64,000 bases of DNA from contig DDSH01000020.1 in NCBI GenBank assembly GCA_002343775.1, positions 136,527-200,526 on the forward strand, in the 5' to 3' direction. Both the position numbers and the translations under genes were made by a program. This stretch comes from Anaerolineales bacterium UBA2395. Its GTDB lineage: Bacteria; Chloroflexota; Anaerolineae; Anaerolineales; Villigracilaceae. Of this stretch, positions 1 to 7,935 are shown in pieces (position 1 is the first letter of the stretch; the number at the start of each line of letters is the position of its first letter). The notes below the pieces were generated by a model. That model ran no database searches. It was not told the DNA's origin and worked only from the letters and a program-made list of their open reading frames with translations.

Positions 1-1131
1 GACGAGACAAGACATGACTGCCTGCCCGTCGAGGAAGACGGTACACGCGCCGCATTCACCCTCGGCGCAGCCTTCCTTGGTGCCGGTGAGCATGCCTTCC
101 TCGCGCAGCAGGCGCAACAGGGTCTTGTTATACCCGTTGGTAAATGTGTATGGCTTGCCGTTAATGGTCGTTTGGATGGGGGAGGCGGGGAATTCGCTGG
201 CAGCCTGACCGCTGAAATCCGCTTCGTTACTGCTGACAAGCAGGATGGGTTTCTTGGGCATCCCGGCTTGCTCCTTGCCGTCGCGGATGGCGGTCAGCGC
301 GCGCTGGGTGATGACGCGCACCATCTCGCGGCGGTAGCTGGCGGAACCGCGCACATCGTCGATGGGTGTGGCGGATTTGACAGCCAACTCGGCGGCTTCG
401 GCGATGTTTTTGTCTTTGAGTTTTTTTCCGGCTAGGAATTTCTCCGCCTTGGTGGCGTGGGTGATGATGGGCGTCACCGCTCCCAGCGTGATGGAGGCAG
501 ATTTTACGGTATCCCCTTTGAGGTCCAGAATGACCGCTGTGTTGACCAGCGAGATCGCCTGTGCGCGGCGCAGCGCCAGTTTGATGAACATCCCGCGCTG
601 GGTCTTGGTCAATGCGGGGAAGGAAATATCCACAAGCATTTCGTCCGGTTCCATTACGGTTTTGCGGACGCCTGTGTAGAATTTTTTCAGTGGAATGGTG
701 CGGGTCTTGCGTGCGGAGACAAGGGTGACTTTTGCGCCGAGCGCCATCAGCGGGGTGATGGTGTCATTGGCGGGCGAACCGGTGATCAGGTTTCCGGCAA
801 TGGTGCCGCGGTTGCGGATCTGCGGCGCACCCACGTCCCATGCCGCGCGCGCCAGCGGAAAGGCGCGTTTGCGGATGAGTTTGGAGGCGGCGCAGTCGTT
901 GTGTGTGACCAGCGCGCCGAGGTGGATGATGTCGTCTTCATCCAGAACGATCTGATTGAGTTGAGGGATGCGCGTGACGTCGATCAGCGTTTCGATGTTT
1001 TTGCGAACGCCGCGCTCGAGTTCGAGGATAAGGTCGGTGCCGCCGGCAACCACACGGGCGCGTCCTTTTTTTTCTGCGAGGATGTTTACGACCTCGTCGA
1101 TGGAAGTTGCGTTGATATATTCATGCCACAT
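1..1131 (-). CDS. Molybdenum hydroxylase FAD-binding / 2Fe-2S subunit (partial, runs off the left edge)
   Basis: This minus-strand reading frame opens at ATG 1131 and stays open for 377 codons to the window edge, so the 3' end is missing. Residues 1 to about 290 match the FAD-binding (CoxM/XdhB) subunit of xanthine dehydrogenase-family enzymes. VAGGTDL (28-34) and a GAPQIRNRGTIAGNL stretch near residue 100 are the flavin-binding signatures. After a linker, residues about 318-377 start a plant-type 2Fe-2S domain with Cys355, Cys360, Cys363 and Cys375 in the C-x4-C-x2-C-x11-C pattern. The order is FAD then 2Fe-2S, the reverse of the usual XdhA small subunit. The molybdopterin subunit is not visible. 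It would pass electrons from a Mo hydroxylase; the substrate cannot be told. No clear Shine-Dalgarno sequence precedes the start. Confidence 0.9.
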   Translation of the reverse strand, partial: MWHEYINATSIDEVVNILAEKKGRARVVAGGTDLILELERGVRKNIETLIDVTRIPQLNQIVLDEDDIIHLGALVTHNDCAASKLIRKRAFPLARAAWDVGAPQIRNRGTIAGNLITGSPANDTITPLMALGAKVTLVSARKTRTIPLKKFYTGVRKTVMEPDEMLVDISFPALTKTQRGMFIKLALRRAQAISLVNTAVILDLKGDTVKSASITLGAVTPIITHATKAEKFLAGKKLKDKNIAEAAELAVKSATPIDDVRGSASYRREMVRVITQRALTAIRDGKEQAGMPKKPILLVSSNEADFSGQAASEFPASPIQTTINGKPYTFTNGYNKTLLRLLREEGMLTGTKEGCAEGECGACTVFLDGQAVMSCLV

Positions 1132-1188
1132 AGGATTTTGTCTTTAATGAAGAACAAGGGCGCGATTGCCGCGCCCCTGTCTGGAATA

Positions 1189-1710
1189 TTATCGGCTTCC
1201 CGTCACGACCTCGGAACGGCGCTCGAATGTTTCGACCGCGAGGCGTGCAAGGGTGGTTAGGTTACGGATGGCAGCGGGCAGGGCGGCTTCATCGCCCAGG
1301 CTGGCTTCCACGTTATCCAATCCGCTTTTGACCTGGTCTGCAAGGTCGAAGAAGGCGGCATCGAATTGGTAGATGGCTTCGAGTTCCTTCTCGTTGATCT
1401 TCACCGCGTCGAACATGCCGGAGTATCCACGTGCGGCGGTGCTGATTTTGTCGATGAACGTACGCATCGCAATGACCGCCTTTTCCATGTCATCGACATA
1501 CTGGATCATGCCGCTGCTGACGAGTTCCGTTTGCAGGTTCGAGGCGCGGCTCCAATGTTCTTCGAAGCGGCGCGCCACTGTTTCGCGCAGGAGTTTATCT
1601 GCGTCGCGGCGGTTCTGGCGCTCCACATATCCGCTGAAACCCGGAATGAAACCGATCAGCTTCTTGAAAGGGTCAACCTGACTGCTTACTTTTTCGAAAA
1701 AATCGCTCAT
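1189..1710 (-). CDS. Hypothetical helical protein
   Basis: I do not recognise the family of this 173-residue protein. It is rich in Glu, Lys, Ala and Leu with long predicted helices and short coiled-coil-like stretches (for example residues 35-75 and 100-165). It has no signal peptide, no membrane segment and no cysteine, so it is probably cytoplasmic. A strong AGGAGG ribosome-binding site sits just before the ATG. It lies 57 bases upstream of the FAD/2Fe-2S subunit on the same strand, so the two are probably cotranscribed, but that gives no function. Confidence 0.75.
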   Translation of the reverse strand: MSDFFEKVSSQVDPFKKLIGFIPGFSGYVERQNRRDADKLLRETVARRFEEHWSRASNLQTELVSSGMIQYVDDMEKAVIAMRTFIDKISTAARGYSGMFDAVKINEKELEAIYQFDAAFFDLADQVKSGLDNVEASLGDEAALPAAIRNLTTLARLAVETFERRSEVVTGSR

Positions 1711-1886
1711 GTGAGCCTCCTGCCGTAATATACGTGCATCTGTCAGATTTGTTTCTATGCGTTTTCAATTATATCGTCTAAATCCAGTTATAATCAAGAA
1801 TTGAGCTAATTCTCACATTCACCAAACTTGGCAGCGCTTGCTCGGCAAGGGTAACGCAGCCTTCATCTTTTTTGAGGAGTATACCT
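1711..1886. promoter_or_regulatory. Divergent intergenic region, candidate fbaB promoter
   Basis: This 176-base region separates the minus-strand hypothetical gene from the plus-strand aldolase. It holds a TATAAT hexamer at 1789-1794, a perfect -10 for the aldolase, but no good -35 at 16-18 bases upstream. The aldolase leader would be about 85 bases and ends in GAGGAG at 1874-1879. I see no convincing promoter for the minus-strand gene and no RNA gene. Confidence 0.4.
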
Positions 1887-2951
1887 ATGACGACCGATAT
1901 TCAATCCCTGTTGGGAAAACAGGCGGAATCCCTGCTTGGCTTTAATTCCCCCAAGATACCGAAAGAACGCCTCCATCTCCCCGGACCCGATTTCGTGGAC
2001 CGCATCTTTGTCAACTCTGACAGAAATCCCCGCGTGTTGAACAACCTCTCCTGGCTTTATAACTCCGGTCGGCTCGCCGGAACGGGCTACCTTTCGATCC
2101 TGCCGGTCGATCAGGGCATCGAGCATTCGGCTGGCGCGAGCTTTGCCAAGAACCCGGATTACTTCGACCCGGAGAACATTGTCAAACTTGGTATCGAAGG
2201 CGGCTGTAATGCTGTCGCTTCGACATATGGCGTGTTGGGGCTGATGGCGCGCAAATATGCGCACAAGATTCCGTTCGTGGTAAAGATCAACCACAACGAA
2301 CTGTTGACCTATCCCAACAGCTATGAGCAGATTCTGTTCGGCACGGTGGATCAGGCGTATGACATGGGCGCGGCAGCCATTGGCGCGACGATCTATTTCG
2401 GCTCGGACGATTCTCACCGCGAGATCGTCGAGATCGCTGAAGCCTTTGCCTATGCTCATCAACTTGGCATGGCGACCATCCTATGGTGCTACATCCGTAA
2501 CTCTGCTTTCAAAAAGGACAAGGACTATCACGTTTCTGCCGATCTGACCGGGCAAGCCAATCACCTTGGTGTGACCATCGAAGCGGATATCATCAAGCAG
2601 AAACTCGCTGAGAACAATGGCGGCTTCCTCGCCCTGAACACGGGTGACAGTTCATATGGAAAGCTTGACAAGCGCATGTACAGCGAACTTGCCAGCGACC
2701 ACCCCATCGATCTGTGTCGCTATCAAGTGGCAAACTGCTACATGGGGCGTGCCGGTTTGATCAACAGCGGCGGCGCTTCCGGTGAGAACGATTTCTCTGA
2801 AGCCGCTGCGACCGCAGTCATCAATAAACGCGCAGGCGGGCAGGGTCTCATCTCTGGGCGTAAAGCCTTCCAGCGCCCCATGGCAGAAGGCGTAAAGATC
2901 CTGAACACCATTCAGGATGTGTATCTGGACAAGAACATCACCGTCGCGTAA
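1887..2951 (+). CDS. fbaB: Class I fructose-bisphosphate aldolase, FbaB type
   Basis: Cleaves fructose 1,6-bisphosphate to dihydroxyacetone phosphate and glyceraldehyde 3-phosphate (or the reverse) through a lysine Schiff base, in the cytoplasm. The protein of about 354 residues matches the length of E. coli FbaB. It has the family LPVDQGIEHSAG segment near residue 75, the VVKINHNELL segment near 135, and a YFGSDDS stretch near 170. The frame extends five codons upstream to a TTG at 1872, but ATG 1887 is better because GAGGAG lies seven bases before it. It stands alone between a divergent hypothetical gene and a downstream NUDIX gene 45 bases away. It supplies central carbon metabolism together with the transketolase and tal-pgi genes further right. 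Confidence 0.93.
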   Translation: MTTDIQSLLGKQAESLLGFNSPKIPKERLHLPGPDFVDRIFVNSDRNPRVLNNLSWLYNSGRLAGTGYLSILPVDQGIEHSAGASFAKNPDYFDPENIVKLGIEGGCNAVASTYGVLGLMARKYAHKIPFVVKINHNELLTYPNSYEQILFGTVDQAYDMGAAAIGATIYFGSDDSHREIVEIAEAFAYAHQLGMATILWCYIRNSAFKKDKDYHVSADLTGQANHLGVTIEADIIKQKLAENNGGFLALNTGDSSYGKLDKRMYSELASDHPIDLCRYQVANCYMGRAGLINSGGASGENDFSEAAATAVINKRAGGQGLISGRKAFQRPMAEGVKILNTIQDVYLDKNITVA

Positions 2952-2996
2952 CGTTCGATGCCGCAATCCGATCAGGGTGTAACAAAGGATAGATAT

Positions 2997-3452
2997 ATGC
3001 TCATTCCCCGCACGGCGATCTTCGTCCGGCGCGGGGATGAGTATTTATTGCTCAAAGGCGCAGCCAGCAAGCGGCTGTGGGCTGGAAAGTACAACGGACT
3101 GGGCGGGCATGTGGAGCGTGGCGAAGATGTACTCTCTGCGGCGCGCCGTGAATTGCTCGAAGAGGCTGGGATCACTGCCGACCTTTGGCTATGTGGTACG
3201 GTGATCGTCGATGCAGGAGAGGTGGGCATCTGTCTTTTTATCGTGGCGGGAGAAAATGCCCAAGGGGAAGTGAAGGCTTCGAAAGAAGGAACCGTGGAGT
3301 GGGTCCGGAAAGAAGCGTTGACGCATCTTCCTGTGGTGGAGGATTTACCGGTGCTGCTGGAACGAATCCACAAATCCAAACATGGCGACCCGCCTTTTTC
3401 TGCCCGTTCGTTTTATGAAGACGACACACTCAACGTTGTATTTGCGGAATGA
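2997..3452 (+). CDS. NUDIX hydrolase (MutT-like)
   Basis: A pyrophosphohydrolase of 151 residues that would hydrolyse a nucleoside diphosphate linked to some other moiety. The Nudix box G-x5-E-x7-REL-x-EE-x-G is complete (GHVERGEDVLSAARRELLEE, followed by AGI). MutT-like 8-oxo-dGTP hydrolysis is possible, but the substrate cannot be read from sequence. ATG 2997 is preferred over ATG 2958, thirteen codons upstream, because AAAGGA at 2984-2989 is correctly spaced before it. It follows the aldolase by 45 bases and is closed by a strong hairpin terminator. Confidence 0.85.
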   Translation: MLIPRTAIFVRRGDEYLLLKGAASKRLWAGKYNGLGGHVERGEDVLSAARRELLEEAGITADLWLCGTVIVDAGEVGICLFIVAGENAQGEVKASKEGTVEWVRKEALTHLPVVEDLPVLLERIHKSKHGDPPFSARSFYEDDTLNVVFAE

Positions 3453-3454
3453 AA

Positions 3455-3483
3455 AACGCCGCCTGTAAGGCGGCGTTCGTTTT
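3455..3483. terminator. Bidirectional intrinsic terminator
   Basis: Nine-base perfect arms AACGCCGCC (3455-3463) and GGCGGCGTT (3469-3477) enclose a five-base loop. An A-run precedes the hairpin and a T-rich stretch follows, so it can end both the NUDIX transcript and the convergent lipoprotein transcript. Confidence 0.85.
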
Positions 3484-3491
3484 GCATGCGA

Positions 3492-4277
3492 TCAGGGGAT
3501 TTGATATGACTGTAATTCTGTGGTTGCGGTGTAAGGAGTGTCGCTGAAATCGCTGTTCTCGATGGATTTTATGTAACCAACCCCGGGCGCGAACCAAATA
3601 ACGCTTGACCCGTTGATGGAGAGCGGCACTTGAATGCCTTGAAAATCAGTGATGATTTGCATGGCGGTTGTGGATTGAATCTTGACTGCTTCGAATGTTC
3701 CTGCCGGGACGGTGATTGTTTCGTTGCCAATATGCTGCATGGTGAGCGAGAATGTGCCGTTGGATGGCGCCTGCTGATCGCCGGGCATGGCGGTGAAACC
3801 TTGCATGTTGAAATGGTACTGCCACTGCATCCCGGGAGATATTTCTACAGGCAGGGTGACGCCGGTGACTTCAAGTGTGGTGAACTCTGCGGTCATGTTC
3901 TGCGTGGACAGGCTGGCGGTTGCGCCGCTGCCGGGCTGCAAGGCTCTGAGCCCTTCCGGAAGGCAGGTCCACTCTTGAAGGTGGACAAGGTCTGAAAACT
4001 GGGAGGTCAATGTGAAGCCATCAGCCCGGATTTCGGTGATGGTGTCGGTGTAGGTGAAATCTCCGCTGGGGCTGCCGGTGCTGAAGTAGGTCCAGGTGGC
4101 GCCGGGCTTGATCGGAATCAGAGGATTGTCGCAGGGTCCGCCCGTGGCGGGAATGATCGCCGCCTGCTGGGTGGCTGGAAACACAATCGACTCCGATCCG
4201 TTCGTCGAACTACAGGCTGTGACACTGAGTGTGGCGATGATGGCTAGGATGAATGTCTTGATTTGCCTGGTATGCAT
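3492..4277 (-). CDS. Lipoprotein of unknown function
   Basis: A 261-residue exported lipoprotein. The N terminus has a basic start, a hydrophobic run and the lipobox LSVTAC with Cys22 as the lipidation site. The mature part is mostly beta-type sequence, with a PGATWTYF segment near residue 58 and TVPAGTFEAVKI near 195. Those segments resemble DUF3108-like or tapB-like outer surface proteins, but I cannot assign a family with certainty. A GGAGA ribosome-binding site precedes the ATG. It lies 64 bases downstream of the cyclic-nucleotide histidine kinase and is probably in its operon. Confidence 0.75.
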   Translation of the reverse strand: MHTRQIKTFILAIIATLSVTACSSTNGSESIVFPATQQAAIIPATGGPCDNPLIPIKPGATWTYFSTGSPSGDFTYTDTITEIRADGFTLTSQFSDLVHLQEWTCLPEGLRALQPGSGATASLSTQNMTAEFTTLEVTGVTLPVEISPGMQWQYHFNMQGFTAMPGDQQAPSNGTFSLTMQHIGNETITVPAGTFEAVKIQSTTAMQIITDFQGIQVPLSINGSSVIWFAPGVGYIKSIENSDFSDTPYTATTELQSYQIP

Positions 4278-4341
4278 GGGTTCTCCAATGGACGAATCTG
4301 GCGCCGGTTCGCCTGATGTTGATCTCCCACCTATGGGGGTT

Positions 4342-5550
4342 CTATTTCCACTTCAACAGGGAAATGGTAAACGTGCTTCCTTTGCCGGGGGTGCTGTCCA
4401 CATCGAGTGTGCCGCGATGCTGCTGGATGACCTGCCGTGTGATCGAAAGCCCGATCCCTAATCCGCTGTAAAGTTCGTCTCCGTTCTTTTCTATATGGAA
4501 GAAGCGGTCAAAAATGCGTGGGCGGATCTGCGGGTCGATGCCGATCCCATAATCCACCACACTGGTGCTTACGTGATTCTCCTGCTCGGCAAGGCGGATC
4601 TCCACCACGCCGTTGGGCGGGCTGAATTTGATGGCATTGTCCACCAGGGCTGTGACCGCGCGTTCGAGGGATGGTTCATCGCCCTGAACAGGCGGGACAT
4701 TGAGCCGTCCTTTGATGTTCAGCGAAATTCCTCGCGCCTTTGCTTTGTTTTCATATTTGCGGAGGACGGTTTCCACCACATCCAGCATGTTGACCGACTG
4801 AAAATCCGGCAGGACGAGATCCATTTCCTGAAGGAAGAGAATATCGTTCGTTAAATTTACGATCTGGTCTACATTGCGGCTGACGGTCTCAATGGATGCC
4901 TGCAATTGCTCGCCTGATAGCATGCCTTTCTTGAGCGTGTGCAGGTATCCGCTGGCAACCATCAAAGGGGTTCGCAATTCATGGGTGATGTTGGATAAAA
5001 ATTCCCGCCGCGCAAGGTCTTGTTCTGCAAGTTTTTGATAGGCATCCGCCAGTTCTGCCGCTCGCAGGCGCAGGTCTTCGATGGCAAGCTGGTCGTTCTG
5101 TCTTAACCGGTTGCTGATCTCTGCGACCATTGCCATTGCCACGCTCGGACTTCGTTTGAGCACACGGTCGAAGCCATCCTTATCCAGTTCGAGCACGACC
5201 ACATTGGTCAGCGATGTGACCGTGGCAGCGCGCGGCGCATTGTGGATGAGCGCCATCTCGCCGAAGAAATCCCCGGCGAACAGGGATTTCAGCAATCGTT
5301 TTTCCGAGTTGTTGATGAGTTTGGTAACCTCAAAATCCCCTTCGAGGATCATGTAAAACGTATGCTCGACCGCATCCTCCCGGCATAAGACCGAACCCGC
5401 CGGGTAGGTTTTGATGCGGCTGTTCATGATGATTTCCTGCACTTCGTCCGGTTTGATGCCAGGGAAGGCGCGGGGGATGATCTTGGCGGGCGTACGGATG
5501 GTTGTCATAGATGGTGGAATTCTAACCCTCAAGTCAAAATCGTCTTTCAC
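4342..5550 (-). CDS. Cyclic-nucleotide-binding-domain histidine kinase
   Basis: A 402-residue soluble sensor kinase. Residues about 25-150 form a cNMP-binding (Crp-like) domain with the conserved FFGEMALIHNAPRAATV segment at 95-111, close to the phosphate-binding cassette. A short coiled-coil linker follows (155-180), then HisKA with the phospho-acceptor His190 in ITHELRTPL, then an HATPase_c domain with N, G1 and G2 boxes (VDNAIKFSP, DYGIGI, GLGIGLSI). No membrane segment is visible. The likely role is phosphorelay in response to a small ligand; the ligand is unknown. GTG 5550 overlaps the stop of the upstream gene (GTGA), suggesting coupled translation; ATG 5508 is an alternative. No receiver gene is adjacent, although three orphan receivers lie 8 kb away. 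Confidence 0.88.
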   Translation of the reverse strand: MKDDFDLRVRIPPSMTTIRTPAKIIPRAFPGIKPDEVQEIIMNSRIKTYPAGSVLCREDAVEHTFYMILEGDFEVTKLINNSEKRLLKSLFAGDFFGEMALIHNAPRAATVTSLTNVVVLELDKDGFDRVLKRSPSVAMAMVAEISNRLRQNDQLAIEDLRLRAAELADAYQKLAEQDLARREFLSNITHELRTPLMVASGYLHTLKKGMLSGEQLQASIETVSRNVDQIVNLTNDILFLQEMDLVLPDFQSVNMLDVVETVLRKYENKAKARGISLNIKGRLNVPPVQGDEPSLERAVTALVDNAIKFSPPNGVVEIRLAEQENHVSTSVVDYGIGIDPQIRPRIFDRFFHIEKNGDELYSGLGIGLSITRQVIQQHRGTLDVDSTPGKGSTFTISLLKWK

Positions 5551-5786
5551 CCATTTGGGCTATTGCGCCTCTTTTGAACTTCCCGGCGTATATCCTCGGG
5601 TGTGATCTGGAACTCCACTTCGCGTTCGCGGATGGATATTAATGACTGCTCGAACCATTCTTCGATCCACGTTTGTTTTTCGGGCTTTTCCGATTTCAGA
5701 AAGCGGATAAATCCCAATATGTCCACCAGTCGCATCTCGTCCAGGGTCGAGATTTCTTCCATGATCATTTTTTCGAGGTCATTCAT
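5547..5786 (-). CDS. Small helical hypothetical protein
   Basis: A 79-residue acidic, all-helical protein starting MNDLEKM. The frame could begin further upstream at 5852, but the ATG at 5786 has GGAG upstream and removes a cysteine-rich leader that looks non-coding. The pattern LVDILGFIRFLKSE followed by a W-x-E-WF segment and a charged C terminus resembles DUF2281-like small antitoxin-type proteins. No toxin gene is next to it, so I do not call it an antitoxin. Its stop codon overlaps the kinase start, so both are likely translated from one mRNA. Confidence 0.6.
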   Translation of the reverse strand: MNDLEKMIMEEISTLDEMRLVDILGFIRFLKSEKPEKQTWIEEWFEQSLISIREREVEFQITPEDIRREVQKRRNSPNG

Positions 5787-5885
5787 GAAGTGTCTACTCC
5801 ACAGCAGATTATACCGGGGCTGGTCTTCTAACTCATTACAACAAGCTGACAAATGTCTGGGCGCGTAGGGATGATGGAAACAAAC

Positions 5886-5918
5886 AAGGCTTCCGAGACG
5901 GTTCGCTTCGAAAGCCTT
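5886..5918 (-). terminator. Candidate terminator of the cytochrome / YeeE operon
   Basis: On the minus strand, AAGGCTT and AAGCCTT arms (plus coordinates 5912-5918 and 5886-5892) enclose a partly paired 19-base loop, followed by a T-rich stretch. It sits about 35 bases after the stop of the rhodanese-fused YeeE gene, as expected for the operon end. Confidence 0.5.
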
Positions 5919-5951
5919 GCCGATACCTGATCCTATTTCTGACGGGGTTCC

Positions 5952-7259
5952 CTACCCACACCCTCCGCCGGATTTATCGCGCTTCAACTGCAATTTGATC
6001 TTGGCAACGAACTCCAGATCTTCATACTCGATCGGGTTGGGAGAACACGACTCGTACTGGCTGCCCAAGGCTACAGGGAAGATATAGCCCAACTCGTCGT
6101 CGCCCGCTTCCGGCTTGGGTTGAACCGCAAGGGTTGGGTCATCCTGCCCGAAGAAAGCGATCCAGTTGTTCACTCCGCCTTCGAGAATGTAAACGTTGGG
6201 TACGCTGGAGGCAGAGAGGAGTTTCCACGCTGCGACGGCTGCGGTTTCGTCGTTGCTCATCACCATGAAAACGGTGTTGGCAGGCGGCTCTGAAAGCAGA
6301 ACAGGGATGACCTCTTCAAGACGCTCGGACGGCACATTGACCGCGCCTTCGATGTGATACAGGTTGTAATCGGCTTCAGAACGCACATCGAGATAGACCG
6401 GGTTTATGCCCTGATCGTATTTTGCCTTGAAGGCTTCGGCAGGCGTAATGAAAACCAGACGATTTTCGAGCATTTGGTCGGCAGTATAGGTAATGGTATT
6501 GACGATTGGATCGGCATTCAACTGCTCGATGGTTTCGGTGCGGGTGAAGGTCAGGTTGTTGTATTTTTGTTCCAACGAGGGGGAGCCGATGAGAACCACG
6601 ACAACTGCGGCGGCGAATAACACCCCAGCGCCTGCAACGCGGATCTTGGGTTCCTTGCTCAAATCTTTCTTGCCGAAGATACGCTCGAGTTGTTCCGCGC
6701 CCCAGAACATGAAGAGCGCCATCAAAACCACCAGCAGAACGATGACCCCCAGCGGCAGGTTGAAGACCTGGTCGAGCGTGACGCGTCCGTAATAACCGGC
6801 ATTGTTCCACCAGTTGGTGAAGAATCGCTCAGTTTCGCCGAAGAGATATGCGCCCACGAACCCGCCCAACATGAAAAGCATTCCATCGATCTTGCCAGTG
6901 GATGCTGAGGCGAGCGAGGTGGTGGGACAAAACCCGCCAATGATGAAGCCAACGCCCATGATCAGCCCGCCGAGGATGCCGGAGGAAAGATAGGTGGGGT
7001 TGACCCAAACCTGGTTGAAGTTGAGAATGCCCAAGCCAACCGCGCCAAAGAGCAATACCATGGCGGTGACGATGGCAGTGAACATCACTTTGAGTACGGT
7101 CATTTCAGTGAAATAGAATTGTGCTGCCAGTTTGCGCGAGTCGCCGAAGCCGGACATTTCGAGGGTGTAACCGAAAGCGAAGCCGATTACTGCGAAGACT
7201 ACATACGTCCACGGGTTGGCTGCACTGACGGTGATGAATTCAGGGAGGGGAAAGTTCAT
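5952..7259 (-). CDS. YeeE/YedE-type sulfur transporter fused to a rhodanese-like domain
   Basis: A 435-residue inner-membrane protein. Residues 15-225 contain about six hydrophobic helices of the YeeE/YedE (sulf_transp) family, which imports thiosulfate in known members. The hallmark GGFCPTTS places Cys111 in a membrane loop. Residues about 270-370 form a rhodanese-like domain (DVRSEADYNLYHIEGAVNVP, then VFMVMSNDETAA and YILEGGVNNW). The active-site cysteine position is Ser335, so ordinary sulfurtransferase chemistry is not expected there. The C terminus carries Cys405 and ends in GGGCG (Cys434), which could be alternative sulfur-carrying thiols. It is the last gene of the ArsR-cytochrome operon, 58 bases after the smaller YeeE gene, with a GGAGA site before the start. 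Confidence 0.88.
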   Translation of the reverse strand: MNFPLPEFITVSAANPWTYVVFAVIGFAFGYTLEMSGFGDSRKLAAQFYFTEMTVLKVMFTAIVTAMVLLFGAVGLGILNFNQVWVNPTYLSSGILGGLIMGVGFIIGGFCPTTSLASASTGKIDGMLFMLGGFVGAYLFGETERFFTNWWNNAGYYGRVTLDQVFNLPLGVIVLLVVLMALFMFWGAEQLERIFGKKDLSKEPKIRVAGAGVLFAAAVVVVLIGSPSLEQKYNNLTFTRTETIEQLNADPIVNTITYTADQMLENRLVFITPAEAFKAKYDQGINPVYLDVRSEADYNLYHIEGAVNVPSERLEEVIPVLLSEPPANTVFMVMSNDETAAVAAWKLLSASSVPNVYILEGGVNNWIAFFGQDDPTLAVQPKPEAGDDELGYIFPVALGSQYESCSPNPIEYEDLEFVAKIKLQLKRDKSGGGCG

Positions 7260-7277
7260 ATTGATCTCCAGTTACTG

Positions 7278-7311
7278 ATTACCAATTCCTTGATAAATAG
7301 AAATTGGTAAT
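7278..7311. repeat. Inverted intergenic repeat (ATTACCAATT type)
   Basis: The 10-base arms ATTACCAATT (7278-7287) and AATTGGTAAT (7302-7311) are perfectly complementary. They occupy the short gap between the two YeeE genes and are flanked by more ATT/AAT units. Related units recur at 7891-7929, 10686-10739 and 18377-18403. Confidence 0.7.
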
Positions 7312-7317
7312 TCGTAA

Positions 7318-7863
7318 TTAGTTCCAAAGTTTTCTTACAAAATATGCCAGACCATACGCGCCGCCGAAGATGGCGAACATCACTACCCACGAGCCAGCCG
7401 AGAGTGTGGTGCCGCCTGTCAGTGCCTGACCGGAGGTACATCCACGCGCCATGCGTGCGCCGTAGAGGAAGATCACGCCGCCGAGGAAAGACATCAGCCA
7501 ACGAGTACGGTTCGAGATATTCGGACCTTTGGTGGTCTCAAACTTCAAACGTCCGTTGAACAAGCCAGAGGCGAAACCGCCGAACAATGCGCCGAAGTAC
7601 ACCGGCACGATCCAATCATCGAGCGGATTTTTGTCTCCGCCTGCCATTTTGAGCAGGTACGGTGTGCGGTCAACATGGTCGGGTGCGAAGACATCCGTCA
7701 CCGCAGTGACGAAACGGCTGGTCGCGCCGGAGGAGCCCAGTCCATTGCCAGTCAATAAAAGGGCAAGGAAGAGCACAACTCCCAACACCATGCCGCCGAA
7801 GTACGGATGCACGAACGGCTTTGGTGATGTGGGAAATAGCGGCTTTTTCGTTTGTGTGGTCAT
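7318..7863 (-). CDS. YeeE/YedE-family membrane protein, short form
   Basis: A 181-residue membrane protein with about four hydrophobic helices (residues 24-42, 85-104, 120-138 and 155-175). The family signature GCTSGQALTGG carries Cys142. Members of this family transport thiosulfate or related sulfur species, and in split systems two half-size proteins act together. Here the partner is the rhodanese-fused YeeE directly downstream, which carries the other signature (GGFCPTTS). An AAAGGAG ribosome-binding site precedes ATG 7863. It lies 72 bases after the heptaheme cytochrome gene in the same operon. Confidence 0.88.
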   Translation of the reverse strand: MTTQTKKPLFPTSPKPFVHPYFGGMVLGVVLFLALLLTGNGLGSSGATSRFVTAVTDVFAPDHVDRTPYLLKMAGGDKNPLDDWIVPVYFGALFGGFASGLFNGRLKFETTKGPNISNRTRWLMSFLGGVIFLYGARMARGCTSGQALTGGTTLSAGSWVVMFAIFGGAYGLAYFVRKLWN

Positions 7864-7890
7864 AAAATCTCCTTTTGCGAGAAAACAGTG

Positions 7891-7929
7891 ATGAGTAACG
7901 AGAAACGAGACTGCCTACTCGTTACTCAT
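7891..7929. repeat. Inverted intergenic repeat (ATGAGTAACGAG type)
   Basis: The 12-base arms ATGAGTAACGAG (7891-7902) and CTCGTTACTCAT (7918-7929) pair perfectly, with further near-copies GAGAAACGAG and TTCTTGTTAC beside them. It lies inside the operon between the heptaheme cytochrome and the short YeeE gene, so its RNA could form a hairpin between two cotranscribed genes. Confidence 0.75.
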
Positions 7930-7935
7930 TTCTTG

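Noticed and set aside
1..1260. Plus-strand frames at the left edge, including one of 267 codons
   Set aside because: They lie opposite the FAD/2Fe-2S subunit, whose minus-strand translation shows clear cofactor-binding motifs.
5547..5786. Small helical gene as a toxin-antitoxin antitoxin
   Set aside because: There is no toxin gene beside it; the overlapping partner is a histidine kinase.
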